Of a stretch of DNA of 20,628 bases, positions 1-7,922 are shown piece after piece (the stretch's first letter is position 1; the number at the start of each line of letters is the position of its first letter). Source of the DNA: a virus; IMG/VR virus record IMGVR_UViG_3300032282_005313, positions 1 to 20,628 of that record; one strand, written 5' to 3'. Below the pieces are notes generated by a model. That model saw nothing but the letters and a program-made list of their open reading frames with translations, ran no database searches and was not told the DNA's origin. The position numbers and the translations under genes were made by a program.

Positions 1-906
1 AATTACAGGGTAAAATGTTCCCTTTGTTGTTAATACTTTACCAGAGAGAATATCTGAACCAATTGTTTGTTGTGTGCCTCTAAGTTCGTAACCACCTTCA
101 GAGATAACAGTAGAACAAATTTGCTTTAGTGTGCTATTGCTGGCAGTAGCTCCTGTATTTTTTATTTCATATCTTAGTGGCAATGAAGCTGTTGTAATAT
201 ATGTTGATGTAATTAAGTTAGCGTGATGGAATGAATGGCAATGAATTAGTTGTCCGTTGATAAGAAAACCACAACGAACGGTACCAAGACCTAACCACTC
301 AATATCCATCCAGAAAATTTGTGCTTTTGAAATATCAAGTGTTAATAACGATGGTCCAGTGCCATCTAATTTGTCAACATTCCAACTAGATTGCGAAGCA
401 CGGGTTTCTGTTAAAGAGCCAGTGACAAAAGAACGTTCAACAAAAGATAATGTTGAACCATCTAATTCAAGATAGATGCCGTTTTGCGCTCCAAAGTAAC
501 CAACACGTTGTCTAAGGTTTGCTTTTGCAGGATTGAATACGAAAGTGTTTAAATTATTAAGCGATTTACCTGGCTGATAAGAAAAAACTTTCTTAGTTTC
601 TCGTATAATTTCTGTGTTGGCTGTTGTATTAACAGTGAGGTCAATAAGACCAGCATTTGCATTATGTTCATATGTTGAACCAGCCGTGTTTGATGTTACC
701 CAACCACCATTATCTTCATACCTATGTGATGAATCAAACAGCGTAAATGGCGTCGACATTCTAGCACGACCAAACGCATCTACAGCAACACCAGAAGGAT
801 TTCCCGGTCCAACAAGATTTCCATATTGATCAGCAAGCATAATAACTTCAAAAATAGTTTTTCCATCTTCAAGATATACGTGACGATCTTTTCTAAACTG
901 AGCCAT
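1..906 (-). CDS. virion structural protein, N-terminal part (runs off window)
   Basis: An open frame of 302 codons begins with ATG at 906-904 and continues without a stop past position 1. The protein starts MAQFRKDRHVYLEDGK and contains ADQYGNLVGPGNPSG, DAFGRARMSTPFTLFDS and, further on, DIEWLGLGTVRCGF and VISEGGYELRG. This matches my memory of a conserved structural protein of T4-like cyanophages and pelagiphages, a beta-rich particle component of unassigned position. It has no signal peptide, membrane segment or capsid-targeting tag. The ATG overlaps the stop of the upstream nucleotidyltransferase gene (TAATG), so translation is probably coupled and the gene probably belongs to the late operon led by the TATAAATA box near 4890. 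The structural class is fairly sure; the exact location in the virion is unknown. Confidence 0.8.
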   Translation of the reverse strand, partial: MAQFRKDRHVYLEDGKTIFEVIMLADQYGNLVGPGNPSGVAVDAFGRARMSTPFTLFDSSHRYEDNGGWVTSNTAGSTYEHNANAGLIDLTVNTTANTEIIRETKKVFSYQPGKSLNNLNTFVFNPAKANLRQRVGYFGAQNGIYLELDGSTLSFVERSFVTGSLTETRASQSSWNVDKLDGTGPSLLTLDISKAQIFWMDIEWLGLGTVRCGFLINGQLIHCHSFHHANLITSTYITTASLPLRYEIKNTGATASNSTLKQICSTVISEGGYELRGTQQTIGSDILSGKVLTTKGTFYPVI

Positions 907-1760
907 TATCGTTTACCTTTGATTATATTAGTAATTGCACTAACTAAAGAATGTTTTTTAACTTCAGGAATATTGGTGTGAAGTTTTTCATGAAAATTGG
1001 CTTTAGTTTTATTTAAGATTTGATCATGAGTATCAGCATCAGACGCGTTCAACGTGGCATATGTTTGTAGAGAACCACCGGGATCGCCTGTGACATAACC
1101 CATACCTCTAATTGCGCCGGAAGAAGCAAAATTTTCTTCTGATAAATTCATACCCGATCTAGTATCATTAAACAATCTACGAGCATGCTCTTCGGGAACG
1201 TGCGCTGGTATTCCTTGTTTGAAAGAATTAAAATCGTTATTAACAGCGTGTTCTCTCATTTTTGATGCTGACATACCTTCAGCCCCTTCTGCATCTGGAT
1301 CTCTATCTCCAGAAGAAACAACTTTAACGCCGTGTTTAAAATGATATAAAATGTTACCAGATTTATCAGGAATACCATTATAATTATTTACTAATTCTTG
1401 AAACTGTGGAACTCTATCAGAACCAACAACAATAGTCGCTTGATCGTGTCCGGCTGCGTTCAATCTAGACAAATGTGGTATAATTGTAGGAGCTTGTTTT
1501 GAAGCCGCTACAAAATTAGTCTGTGGAAAAAACTTTCTTGCGTGTTCTAGTTTTTGATCAATACTAAGAGGATTCTTTTTTGCATCTTGAGAATGACTTA
1601 ATATAATTTCGTGTGGAGCATTTTGCTTATCTGCTAATTCTTGTACTTTATTAATAAGTTTTTCATGACCTATAGTTGGTCCAGGATTCATTCTAGCAAA
1701 AGATAAAACAACTGGATTTTTAGTTTCTTCTTCTTGTAAGAAATTTAAAAATTTAAGCAT
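906..1760 (-). CDS. HxGH-type nucleotidyltransferase with N-terminal capsid-targeting-like tag
   Basis: 284 residues. After a 10-residue leader (MLKFLNFLQE) comes a nucleotidyltransferase fold: VVLSFARMNPGPTIGHEKL (residues 17-35) carries the T-x-G-H form of the nucleotide-binding HxGH motif, VVGSDR lies at 111-116, and SASKMREH at 164-171 resembles the C-terminal (I/S)SxTxxR motif of NMN adenylyltransferases and cytidylyltransferases. The family transfers an NMP group to a phosphate acceptor; the substrate here cannot be read. NMN, a phospholipid head group or a nucleic-acid end are all possible. The leader ends in Leu-Gln-Glu, the form recognised by T4 prohead protease, so the protein may be packaged in the head and trimmed. 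The ATG overlaps the upstream gene by 8 bp. The fold assignment is solid; the role is inference. Confidence 0.8.
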   Translation of the reverse strand: MLKFLNFLQEEETKNPVVLSFARMNPGPTIGHEKLINKVQELADKQNAPHEIILSHSQDAKKNPLSIDQKLEHARKFFPQTNFVAASKQAPTIIPHLSRLNAAGHDQATIVVGSDRVPQFQELVNNYNGIPDKSGNILYHFKHGVKVVSSGDRDPDAEGAEGMSASKMREHAVNNDFNSFKQGIPAHVPEEHARRLFNDTRSGMNLSEENFASSGAIRGMGYVTGDPGGSLQTYATLNASDADTHDQILNKTKANFHEKLHTNIPEVKKHSLVSAITNIIKGKR

Positions 1761-2988
1761 TTTCTTGAGCCTGTTGCGCTTGTTGTTGTCTAAATTTACC
1801 GGCTAATAGATTTTGACGAGCAAATTCTCCCCTATTAACAAATTTACTCATATTACCGGCTTTGTCAACAACGACAGCTCCTTCTGGATCTGTGGCTTCT
1901 CCTGCAATACTGTGACCATATGGATTGTTCTTAGCCATAATTCTTGTCAGAACGTTTTTGGCTCCTTGTAGATGGCCATGGAGTTGAAAAGCTTTATCAA
2001 AATGATCTCTGTTATCGGAGATATGTTTCATTAGAGCGGCATGCTGTTGTATATATTTCTCTTTGCCTTTTTCTGTTTTCAACGCTTCAATTTTTTTGTT
2101 AGTTTGATCTGTTAACATATTAGCATAGCCTTCGGTAGAAGGCAATCCGCCTGCTCTGACCATTTGATTTACATGCTGTTCCATTGCAGCGCCATGGCCA
2201 GCCAATGCATCAGGAGCTTCTGGTTTCATTTTCGAATACGCTATTCTAGCATTTTCCATATGATTTAAAAATTCTTTTTGTTCTTCTGGTGTGTAGTTGG
2301 AAGGATTGATGTCTATTCTTGGGTCCACATGATGTACATCCGGATGATCTTTGAATTGTTCTCTAGTTTTATCATCTAATGGAGAAGCAGACATACTAGT
2401 CAAATCGCCTTTACCAGTGTATTTTGTGTGTGTGACTATCCCCAAACTAGAATTTTTAATTTTTTTACCTTCAGGACTATTTGTGTCCTGGGAATATGTT
2501 ATAGTATTTGGTGTAAAATTATATCTACCATTTTTACTTTGTATATCTTCTGGAGTATGTAAAACATCGCCTTGATAAACTCCACCATTTTTTGGCATTA
2601 TTTTTGGTAATTCTCTCAAAGCGACTTTTAATTTTTCTGCTAACCCAGGTGCATGACCATGGTTAGCGTCTATATCTTCTTCTGTATAATTAATTTTGGG
2701 AGTTTTATTAAAAGCTCCTTTAGTTGCTACGAAAAATTGTTTAGTTGTTGGATGAACACCATAAACAATTGATGGCGCTCCATCCCATTTTGTTGAAATG
2801 TGTACATCGCCTTTTTTACCAAGTAATGCATTATGCACAGAATTTAAATGTTGGTCGGCTAAAGCAACTCCTTCATGACCATCATATATGGCATTATCTT
2901 CCAAATGCCTTAGATGCTTTAGTTTTTGACCTTCTGAAGGAGCTTGTGGTTCTTCTAAAATAAATTGTCTAAAATTAAGAAGACTCAT
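1753..2988 (-). CDS. ligase-like (KxDG) protein, DUF6267-type, with capsid-targeting-like tag
   Basis: 411 residues. STKWDGAPSIVYG (residues 65-77) matches motif I of the covalent nucleotidyltransferase superfamily (DNA/RNA ligases, capping enzymes), with Lys67 as the candidate adenylylated residue. FVATKGAF (about 85-92), VYQGDVLHT (about 140-148) and SLGIVTHTKYTG (about 180-191) could be the following strands, but canonical motifs III-V are weak, so activity is uncertain. I recall similar phage proteins annotated as DUF6267. The C-terminal half is helical and charged and ends in a Gln/Ala-rich tail. The start reads MSLLNFRQFILEEP: the tag ends in Ile-Leu-Glu, a gp21-like cleavage site. The ATG shares one base with the stop of the gene before it. 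It is likely a late, head-packaged protein. Confidence 0.7.
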   Translation of the reverse strand: MSLLNFRQFILEEPQAPSEGQKLKHLRHLEDNAIYDGHEGVALADQHLNSVHNALLGKKGDVHISTKWDGAPSIVYGVHPTTKQFFVATKGAFNKTPKINYTEEDIDANHGHAPGLAEKLKVALRELPKIMPKNGGVYQGDVLHTPEDIQSKNGRYNFTPNTITYSQDTNSPEGKKIKNSSLGIVTHTKYTGKGDLTSMSASPLDDKTREQFKDHPDVHHVDPRIDINPSNYTPEEQKEFLNHMENARIAYSKMKPEAPDALAGHGAAMEQHVNQMVRAGGLPSTEGYANMLTDQTNKKIEALKTEKGKEKYIQQHAALMKHISDNRDHFDKAFQLHGHLQGAKNVLTRIMAKNNPYGHSIAGEATDPEGAVVVDKAGNMSKFVNRGEFARQNLLAGKFRQQQAQQAQENA

Positions 2989-4214
2989 TATATTTTTCCT
3001 TCTCCTGGACCATAAAAAGAAGTTCCTCCATGTTCTCCAGAAGGAATTAAATTTTTTTGATCGTTTTTTGTTTCTCTTATATGTGTATCTATATGTTTTT
3101 TAAATTCTTCAGCATGAGAAGCGTCCAATAAATTTCTGTGATTTTCTGGATCATTTGTATGTGCTGCTGCATATTCTCTCATTCTAAAACTATTTGGTCT
3201 ATGGAAAGCCAAAGATCTACCATTGGTAGTTTTGCCCACAGCAATAGTTCCGTCCATATTAGCCAAATCTTCGGGGGTTAAATGACTTAATGCAGTTTTT
3301 CCTTTTAACTCATTCCCAACAGTAAATGTTGTTCCTATATCATTTTTCATATCATGGACATGAACAACATTAGATTTAATTGAATCGAAATATTTTTTAG
3401 TCATACCAGTTGGAGCTTTGGCAGAAAATCCTTTTAAAATTTTACCATTTCTGTGTTCTCTGTTCAAATATTGAAGTATAGGCTCTCCATTTACATGAGC
3501 TTTTTTCATATGTTCAGCAATTTCTGGGTCAGAATGAGAAATGTTCCAAGAACCTTCCTCTGGATTGTTTTCTTTTGGAGTCCAAAACAATTTCGCGTTT
3601 CCCATAACTCCTTTATCAGCTTTCGATTCACCTCGTACAATTGGTTGCCATTGTTCTTCTTCATCTTCGTCGGTAGTTTTTAATACTCCTTTGGCGCTTG
3701 GACTTTTTTTAACCTTTTCCCCTTCAACTAAAGGGGGATATGCAAAGTCGTGAGATTCTTTACTGGAACCAGCGCCAGCTCCGCCAAGATTTTCTGCAAG
3801 TTTATTTTCAATGTCAAAAGCTTTTTGTGTAACTCTAGAGCGTTTCAAATGCTGAGGTTTTGCTAACCTAGACATAGGAATATCTCCATGATGAGCTGTT
3901 TGAACCATGACTCTACCATTATCGATATGCGCGCCAACAGCTTTAATTGGTGTTCCTGGAGCTAAATCTCCATGTTTCTTAGCTAAAACGTGAGAATATT
4001 CTGAGTCTGGTTCTTGATTATGACTAGAGAATATTCTTTCAGGTTTTGTGATATTATCGCCCATATTAATAATTGCTTTATGCAACTGCTCTTTATTTAA
4101 AAAAGGAGCAACATAGGCTAAAAGATGACTGATAGTTTTATACGAATCTGCTCCTTGCAGAGAACCTCTCATTGCAACTTCTTGTTCAGTAAGATACTCT
4201 AAAAAACCTCTCAT
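2988..4214 (-). CDS. unknown late protein with capsid-targeting-like tag
   Basis: 408 residues, function not recognised. It opens MRGFLEYLTEQEVAMRGS, the same tag seen in its three neighbours, ending in Leu-Thr-Glu. The rest is polar, His- and Lys-rich and lacks membrane segments. A Gly/Ala-rich stretch (GGAGAGSS, about 143-150) and an acidic Asp/Glu run (about 181-187) look like linkers between an N-terminal domain and a C-terminal one holding NAKLFWTPKENNPEEGSW and DGTIAVGKTTNG. The dipeptide KT within the latter does not make a Walker A motif. T4-like phages carry comparable long proteins of unknown role beside the ligase-like gene. Single-base overlaps on both sides place it in one translationally coupled operon. 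It could be a substrate-binding or DNA-binding partner of the packaged enzymes. Confidence 0.65.
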   Translation of the reverse strand: MRGFLEYLTEQEVAMRGSLQGADSYKTISHLLAYVAPFLNKEQLHKAIINMGDNITKPERIFSSHNQEPDSEYSHVLAKKHGDLAPGTPIKAVGAHIDNGRVMVQTAHHGDIPMSRLAKPQHLKRSRVTQKAFDIENKLAENLGGAGAGSSKESHDFAYPPLVEGEKVKKSPSAKGVLKTTDEDEEEQWQPIVRGESKADKGVMGNAKLFWTPKENNPEEGSWNISHSDPEIAEHMKKAHVNGEPILQYLNREHRNGKILKGFSAKAPTGMTKKYFDSIKSNVVHVHDMKNDIGTTFTVGNELKGKTALSHLTPEDLANMDGTIAVGKTTNGRSLAFHRPNSFRMREYAAAHTNDPENHRNLLDASHAEEFKKHIDTHIRETKNDQKNLIPSGEHGGTSFYGPGEGKI

Positions 4215-4861
4215 TATACTTTCCTTGTCGTAATACTAGTCTTTCCTGTTTCTGGATCATGCTGAACGTGATGAGCGTGAAATTCTACGTCTGGGTATTT
4301 CTTTTTTAAAGACAACATTGCGTTTAAATTATCGATTGAATCGTCGTATAAATGAACCTTATTATACCCATTAGTATCTATAGCATTTGCAATTACTGTT
4401 TTTTTATTCTCGGCTGGACTTTTACCGCCAAGATTACCTGCTCTTCTAACATGCATGTTACCGGGACTTATATCAATTCCATATTTACCCATATGTTGAG
4501 CAAATTTATCTTTATTGTCTAGATCGCTTCTGGCAGTAAGTAATTCTACCTTACCACCATTTTTTTTAATAGCCTTTAATTTAGCTAACATTTTGCGAAT
4601 TGGCTTGGCCGACTGACCAAAAACATCCGATGATTGAAATTCTCCAAAATCGTAACTATGACCAGCTGGTAATTTATGAGTGTTAAATTCTTGATTTGTT
4701 AGAGTTCTGACTCTATTACCTTGTGGATCTTTTACATGAACACGCAATTTGCTGTGATCATGAGCAAATAATGTTTCGTCTATGTCCGAATAATGTATAG
4801 TGTTAGGTTCTGATTTCGGAGCTTTTTCTTCTTCGAACAAATATTCTTTAAAAGATTTCAT
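4214..4861 (-). CDS. HAD-superfamily phosphatase with capsid-targeting-like tag
   Basis: 215 residues. HAD motif I is HYSDIDETL (Asp26 nucleophile, Asp28 general acid), motif II is ELLTAR (Thr109), motif III is probably Lys147 or Lys153/154 in KSPAENKK, and motif IV is LYDDSIDNL (Asp173, Asp174 for Mg2+). All four catalytic elements are present. The arrangement resembles the 3'-phosphatase half of phage polynucleotide kinases, but there is no kinase domain, so a nucleic-acid end, a nucleotide or another phosphoester are all possible substrates. The first residues MKSFKEYLFEEE form the tag shared with three downstream genes and closely resemble the T4 internal-protein leader. It is the first gene of the late operon, 26 nt after a TATAAATA box. 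Confidence 0.82.
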   Translation of the reverse strand: MKSFKEYLFEEEKAPKSEPNTIHYSDIDETLFAHDHSKLRVHVKDPQGNRVRTLTNQEFNTHKLPAGHSYDFGEFQSSDVFGQSAKPIRKMLAKLKAIKKNGGKVELLTARSDLDNKDKFAQHMGKYGIDISPGNMHVRRAGNLGGKSPAENKKTVIANAIDTNGYNKVHLYDDSIDNLNAMLSLKKKYPDVEFHAHHVQHDPETGKTSITTRKV

Positions 4862-4886
4862 TGTAATTCCGTTTTGATTTATACAA

Positions 4887-4894
4887 TATTTATA
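4887..4894 (-). promoter_or_regulatory. T4-type late promoter box
   Basis: On the minus strand the box reads TATAAATA, the exact T4 late promoter -10 element used by gp55 with the gp45 clamp. It lies about 26 nt before the ATG of the HAD phosphatase gene and has no -35 element. It follows a rho-independent terminator, so the tagged-protein cluster would be a separate late transcription unit. Confidence 0.75.
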
Positions 4895-4900
4895 AAATAG

Positions 4901-4927
4901 AAAAAGGCGGAGATTGCTCCCCGCCTT
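4901..4927 (-). terminator. rho-independent terminator
   Basis: Minus-strand AAGGCGG (4927-4921), a 10-nt loop, CCGCCTT (4910-4904) and then T-rich sequence. The 7-bp GC-rich stem followed by TTT, C, TATTTT fits an intrinsic terminator for the replication operon or for the putative small RNA upstream. Confidence 0.75.
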
Positions 4928-5043
4928 CTATGACTTGTTAAACGTGTATCGGGAGAAACCCCAACCTATACCCCGACTGTTCCTTCGCCTTGTTAAAGAC
5001 ACTGTGCCACATGCGCTGCAGGCGCAAAACACGCTCAACCTTG
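4901..5043 (-). ncRNA. candidate small late RNA between a late box and a terminator
   Basis: The stretch between a TATAAATA box (5049-5056) and the terminator at 4901-4927 has no convincing gene: the only frames are 24-36 codons without a ribosome binding site. It is more GC-rich than its surroundings. It contains possible hairpins, TGCGC/GCGCA around a CTGCA loop near 5010-5025 and GGG/CCC near 4955-4967, and a repeated CTTGTTAAA on the plus strand. A transcript of about 145 nt is predicted. It could instead be a leader, a short-peptide gene or a plain spacer. Confidence 0.3.
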
Positions 5044-5048
5044 TGCAT

Positions 5049-5056
5049 TATTTATA
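5049..5056 (-). promoter_or_regulatory. second T4-type late promoter box
   Basis: TATAAATA on the minus strand, 3 nt after the stop of the 57-aa gene and about 120 nt before the terminator stem. The match to the late consensus is perfect, but no recognisable gene follows before the terminator. Confidence 0.55.
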
Positions 5057-5059
5057 TAA

Positions 5060-5233
5060 TTATTTTTTCTCAAGGATAAAATTAGGGGTCCATCCACCCC
5101 ATCCACCCCCTAAATTTAGGAATTTCAGGTATTCCCTAGCCTCTGATCTCGTTTTAAACATTCTTACAACCTGGCTTGTTTGTTTTTCAAACACTAGATG
5201 TTGGCTTTTAGTAGAAATAATTTTGTAATTCAT
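5060..5233 (-). CDS. small conserved phage protein (GGGWGGWTP)
   Basis: 57 residues. The N-terminus is MNYKIISTKSQHLVFEK, followed by FKTRSEAREYLKFLNLGGG and a C-terminal WGGWTPNFILEKK. I recall similar short proteins with a TRxEAR..LxFLNxGGGF.G(F/W)TP core in T4-like marine phages; their function is unknown. The ATG shares a base with the TGA of the helicase gene (TGATG), so translation is coupled to gp41 and the gene is the last of the replication operon. Two aromatic GGW repeats and a basic helix suggest a nucleic-acid or protein-binding adaptor, but that is only inference. Confidence 0.75.
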   Translation of the reverse strand: MNYKIISTKSQHLVFEKQTSQVVRMFKTRSEAREYLKFLNLGGGWGGWTPNFILEKK

Positions 5234-6633
5234 CACTTGAACTCCGCAAATTTAGAACGATCGAACTTTGATTTTGGCTTTGAACGCTCAAAATCCTCTT
5301 CACCAAACTTAGTTTTGTCCATTACTGGCCTATCATCAACGATATCCTCCTGCGCTGATTGTTCTACATCAAAAAGCCGCATTTTACTACGATCAATCCC
5401 AACAACAAACCTACGATGAAACCCTGGATCAGAATAGCGATTTTTGAGCTGTTTAACCATAATTTGACCGAGCTGGTCCAATTCTTCGGAGGAGATGAGT
5501 GCAAACATAAAATCAGCTGTGGCTGGGAGTCCAAAGGATTCTGATGTATCTTCCAATCCCACGTCGCTGCTCGAATATCCGCTTCTAGTTGTTTGAGTCG
5601 CAGAGACGATAGGTACATTGTACTCCACCGCAAGTCCTCGTAATTCTTCTGCGATTGATTTGATATAGGTATAAGAATTGACGTTGGCTCCATGCTTAAT
5701 CCTCGATGATGCACAAATGTTAAGATAATCAATAAAGATAATATTGGGAACGAAGTTTTTCTTAATTCTCAATTCATTGAGAAGATGACGAAAATTTGCG
5801 GAACCAGCAGAAGCAGTTGGATATTCTTTGATGAGAAGTTTTCCAACGGTTTTGGTCCTCAACCTTTCAATTTTTTTCTCATAGATTTCTTTTGAAAGCA
5901 TGGTAAGCTCATCAACCTGAACGTCAAGAAGATTTGCATCAATACGTTCAGCAATTCTTTCTTCGGCCATTTCAAGTGTAATATAAAGAACATTCAACCC
6001 TTTAACTAAAGCAGCTGATGCACAATGACACATAAACAAAGACTTGCCAACTCCAGTTCCTGCCAATGCAATATTGAGTGTTTTATTTGGCAATCCACCT
6101 TTTGTGATGAGATTAAAAAGTTCTAGATCAAACGGAACCCTTACCTCTTTCTTATGATAAAATTCGTAACGACTTTCAAAATCTTCAATAAAGTCGTGAC
6201 CAATATGACTATCAAAAGTAACTCCAAGAGCTTCAGTCAATAACTGAGGAATAGCTCCTTTAGTTGTGCTGCCTTTTTTGTCATCAATAATCTCAATTGA
6301 TTTCATAATTGCATTATATAATGCTTTATCTTGACACCACTTTTCTGTTTCGTCAATCAACCATTCTAATTGAGAATCGTCTTTCTGTAAATTTTCTAGA
6401 ATATTTTTACAATTTTCAAATATTGTTTGATTCATCGAAGCATTAGACAAATCAATGGCCAACGCTTCAATCGAAGGAAGATTGTTATATTTTTTAATAT
6501 AAGAATCAATTAATTCAAAAGACGTTTTTTCAGCTGTGTCTTTGAAATATTCTGGCTTTAAAAAGGGTATTACTTTGCGTGTAAAGGCTTCATTAAAAAC
6601 TAAATTGTTAATAATTAATCTTTCGATGCTCAT
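5233..6633 (-). CDS. 41: replicative DNA helicase, gp41/DnaB family
   Basis: 466 residues, close to T4 gp41 (475). The N-terminal helical domain spans about 1-150. The RecA-like motor has Walker A LAGTGVGKS (190-198), an ITLEMAEERIAERIDANLL segment after strand 2 (218-236), Walker B PNIIFIDYLNI (296-306) and a late SATQTTRSGY segment carrying the DnaB-family Gln and arginines. The protein forms a hexameric ring that unwinds the fork 5' to 3' on the lagging strand and couples to primase gp61. It sits downstream of uvsX and a small gene, the T4 uvsX-40-41 order, with a 4-bp overlap with the small gene. All motor residues look intact. Confidence 0.95.
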   Translation of the reverse strand: MSIERLIINNLVFNEAFTRKVIPFLKPEYFKDTAEKTSFELIDSYIKKYNNLPSIEALAIDLSNASMNQTIFENCKNILENLQKDDSQLEWLIDETEKWCQDKALYNAIMKSIEIIDDKKGSTTKGAIPQLLTEALGVTFDSHIGHDFIEDFESRYEFYHKKEVRVPFDLELFNLITKGGLPNKTLNIALAGTGVGKSLFMCHCASAALVKGLNVLYITLEMAEERIAERIDANLLDVQVDELTMLSKEIYEKKIERLRTKTVGKLLIKEYPTASAGSANFRHLLNELRIKKNFVPNIIFIDYLNICASSRIKHGANVNSYTYIKSIAEELRGLAVEYNVPIVSATQTTRSGYSSSDVGLEDTSESFGLPATADFMFALISSEELDQLGQIMVKQLKNRYSDPGFHRRFVVGIDRSKMRLFDVEQSAQEDIVDDRPVMDKTKFGEEDFERSKPKSKFDRSKFAEFK

Positions 6634-6833
6634 ACATGATCCTTCAGTGTTTCTGGGTTTCGAAGATAATCCTCAACTATATTTTCAACTTCGTGCAATT
6701 TTTTTCCGGTTATAAGGAAAGAGCAAGTATACTCCTTTATTTTATAAATTTCAAGCGAAAAACCTCCAATATCTGCAGCGCAGACATAAACGGCTGTTTG
6801 ACCATCTTCGCTATAAAATTCACTGAGTTTCAT
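6630..6833 (-). CDS. small conserved protein between uvsX and helicase
   Basis: 67 residues, starting MKLSEFYSEDGQTAVYVCAADIGG. A compact alpha/beta protein is suggested: alternating beta-rich segments (FSLEIYKI, YTCSFLI) followed by a helix (LHEVENIVEDYL). It occupies the gene 40 position of T4 but is shorter and I see no similarity to gp40. I recall short proteins of this type between uvsX and 41 in cyanophages. It overlaps the uvsX stop by 14 bp and the gp41 start by 4 bp, so the three genes are co-translated. A role near recombination or helicase loading is suggested only by position. Confidence 0.75.
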   Translation of the reverse strand: MKLSEFYSEDGQTAVYVCAADIGGFSLEIYKIKEYTCSFLITGKKLHEVENIVEDYLRNPETLKDHV

Positions 6834-7866
6834 CTTCCGATTCCATTATTGAACCAGTAGCCATCTTATATTTGTTTTCTATGAATTTTGCAAAGTCAGT
6901 TGTCTGGAACATTTTGAGCCAAAATTCTTTATTGTCTTCAATATCTGATGCTCTCATATTTGGTGCAAGCAATTCACCTGTAGACCTATCAACAAGACAA
7001 TACCAACCAACTTTTGGTTTTGCTACATAGTTACCTTCAACAGCAAGCTCAAGCAAACCAGACCAACGATTAATACCGCCGTTGAAAGATACCGAGACAG
7101 GGATTTTTGCTTTTTCTTTAACATATCTTGATTTTTCTACATTGATAATGAAATTATATCCCATGATTTCTGTTCCGTCTTTATCTTGTTGACGCCCCAG
7201 AATGAAAATATTATCTGCTGAATAATATGATCCTGTGCCACCACCAACAATATCCTTGGGAAACATACCAATTTCTTTGTATGTATGATTTACTACAACC
7301 ATAGGAATATCTTTAAGCGTAAGATGTGGAGTAATCATACGAAACAAAGATTTCAATTGTTTGGCTCTTGACATATCCGCAACTGATTTTTCATTCAGCG
7401 CATCTTCAACTTCTTTCTTCGAAGCCAGATTACCAATTGAATCAATAACGATCATAACCTTTTCGCCACGTTCAATGTTTTTAAGTTGGTTCATCATATC
7501 AAATTTAAGTTCCTCAACATCTGTAATTGGAGTATGAATCACAGAATCAAAAGGAATATTGAATGTTTTAAAATAATCTTGAGGTGTGCCAAATTCCGAA
7601 TCATAAAATAAAACAATACCATCAGGATATTTTTTTAGATATGCAGACGCCATTAGGAGGCTGAAACCAGTCTTAAAATGTTTTGATGGACCTGCAAACA
7701 TTGTAAGCCCTGGTGTAATTCCACCATCAACAGAACCAGAAAGAGCAACATTGATCATCGGAACGGTTGTGGGAATCATGTCCTTTTTAGAATAAATCTT
7801 ACTATCAGCAAGAGTTGATGTAAGATCAATCGTTGAATTTTTAATTAGTTTGTCGCGTAAACTCAT
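6820..7866 (-). CDS. uvsX: UvsX RecA-like recombinase
   Basis: 348 residues. Walker A is the UvsX-type GPSKHFKT (59-66). It is followed by YPDGIVLFYDSEFG, VIHTPITDVEELKFDM and ERGEKVMIVIDSIGNLAS (Walker B), and then the strongly conserved SKKEVEDALNEKSVADMSRAK and GGGTGSYYSADNIFILG blocks. These match T4 UvsX nearly block for block. It forms filaments on ssDNA with UvsY help and drives recombination-dependent replication and repair. The C-terminus is acidic, as in T4, but shorter. AAAGGA lies before the ATG, and a sigma70-like promoter stands upstream at 7894-7922. Confidence 0.96.
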   Translation of the reverse strand: MSLRDKLIKNSTIDLTSTLADSKIYSKKDMIPTTVPMINVALSGSVDGGITPGLTMFAGPSKHFKTGFSLLMASAYLKKYPDGIVLFYDSEFGTPQDYFKTFNIPFDSVIHTPITDVEELKFDMMNQLKNIERGEKVMIVIDSIGNLASKKEVEDALNEKSVADMSRAKQLKSLFRMITPHLTLKDIPMVVVNHTYKEIGMFPKDIVGGGTGSYYSADNIFILGRQQDKDGTEIMGYNFIINVEKSRYVKEKAKIPVSVSFNGGINRWSGLLELAVEGNYVAKPKVGWYCLVDRSTGELLAPNMRASDIEDNKEFWLKMFQTTDFAKFIENKYKMATGSIMESEDETQ

Positions 7867-7893
7867 TAGTTAATCCTTTCATATTTAACCATT

Positions 7894-7922
7894 ATCATAA
7901 TATAGTTCAAACCATTAGTCAA
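7894..7922 (-). promoter_or_regulatory. sigma70-like promoter for uvsX
   Basis: Minus strand TTGACT (7922-7917), a 17-bp spacer, TATGAT (7899-7894). The start point would fall about 20 nt before the uvsX ATG. The -35 overlaps the stop codon of the upstream 78-aa gene. Confidence 0.55.

Noticed and set aside
2351-3753. Several plus-strand frames of 70-76 codons
   Set aside because: They are antisense shadows of the ligase-like and unknown tagged genes.
2988-4214. Walker A-like GKT in the unknown tagged protein
   Set aside because: GKT occurs in TIAVGKTTNG without the full GxxxxGK[S/T] spacing and no Walker B follows.
4914-5228. Plus-strand 104-codon frame
   Set aside because: It is antisense to the 57-aa GGGWGGWTP gene and the terminator, without a ribosome binding site.
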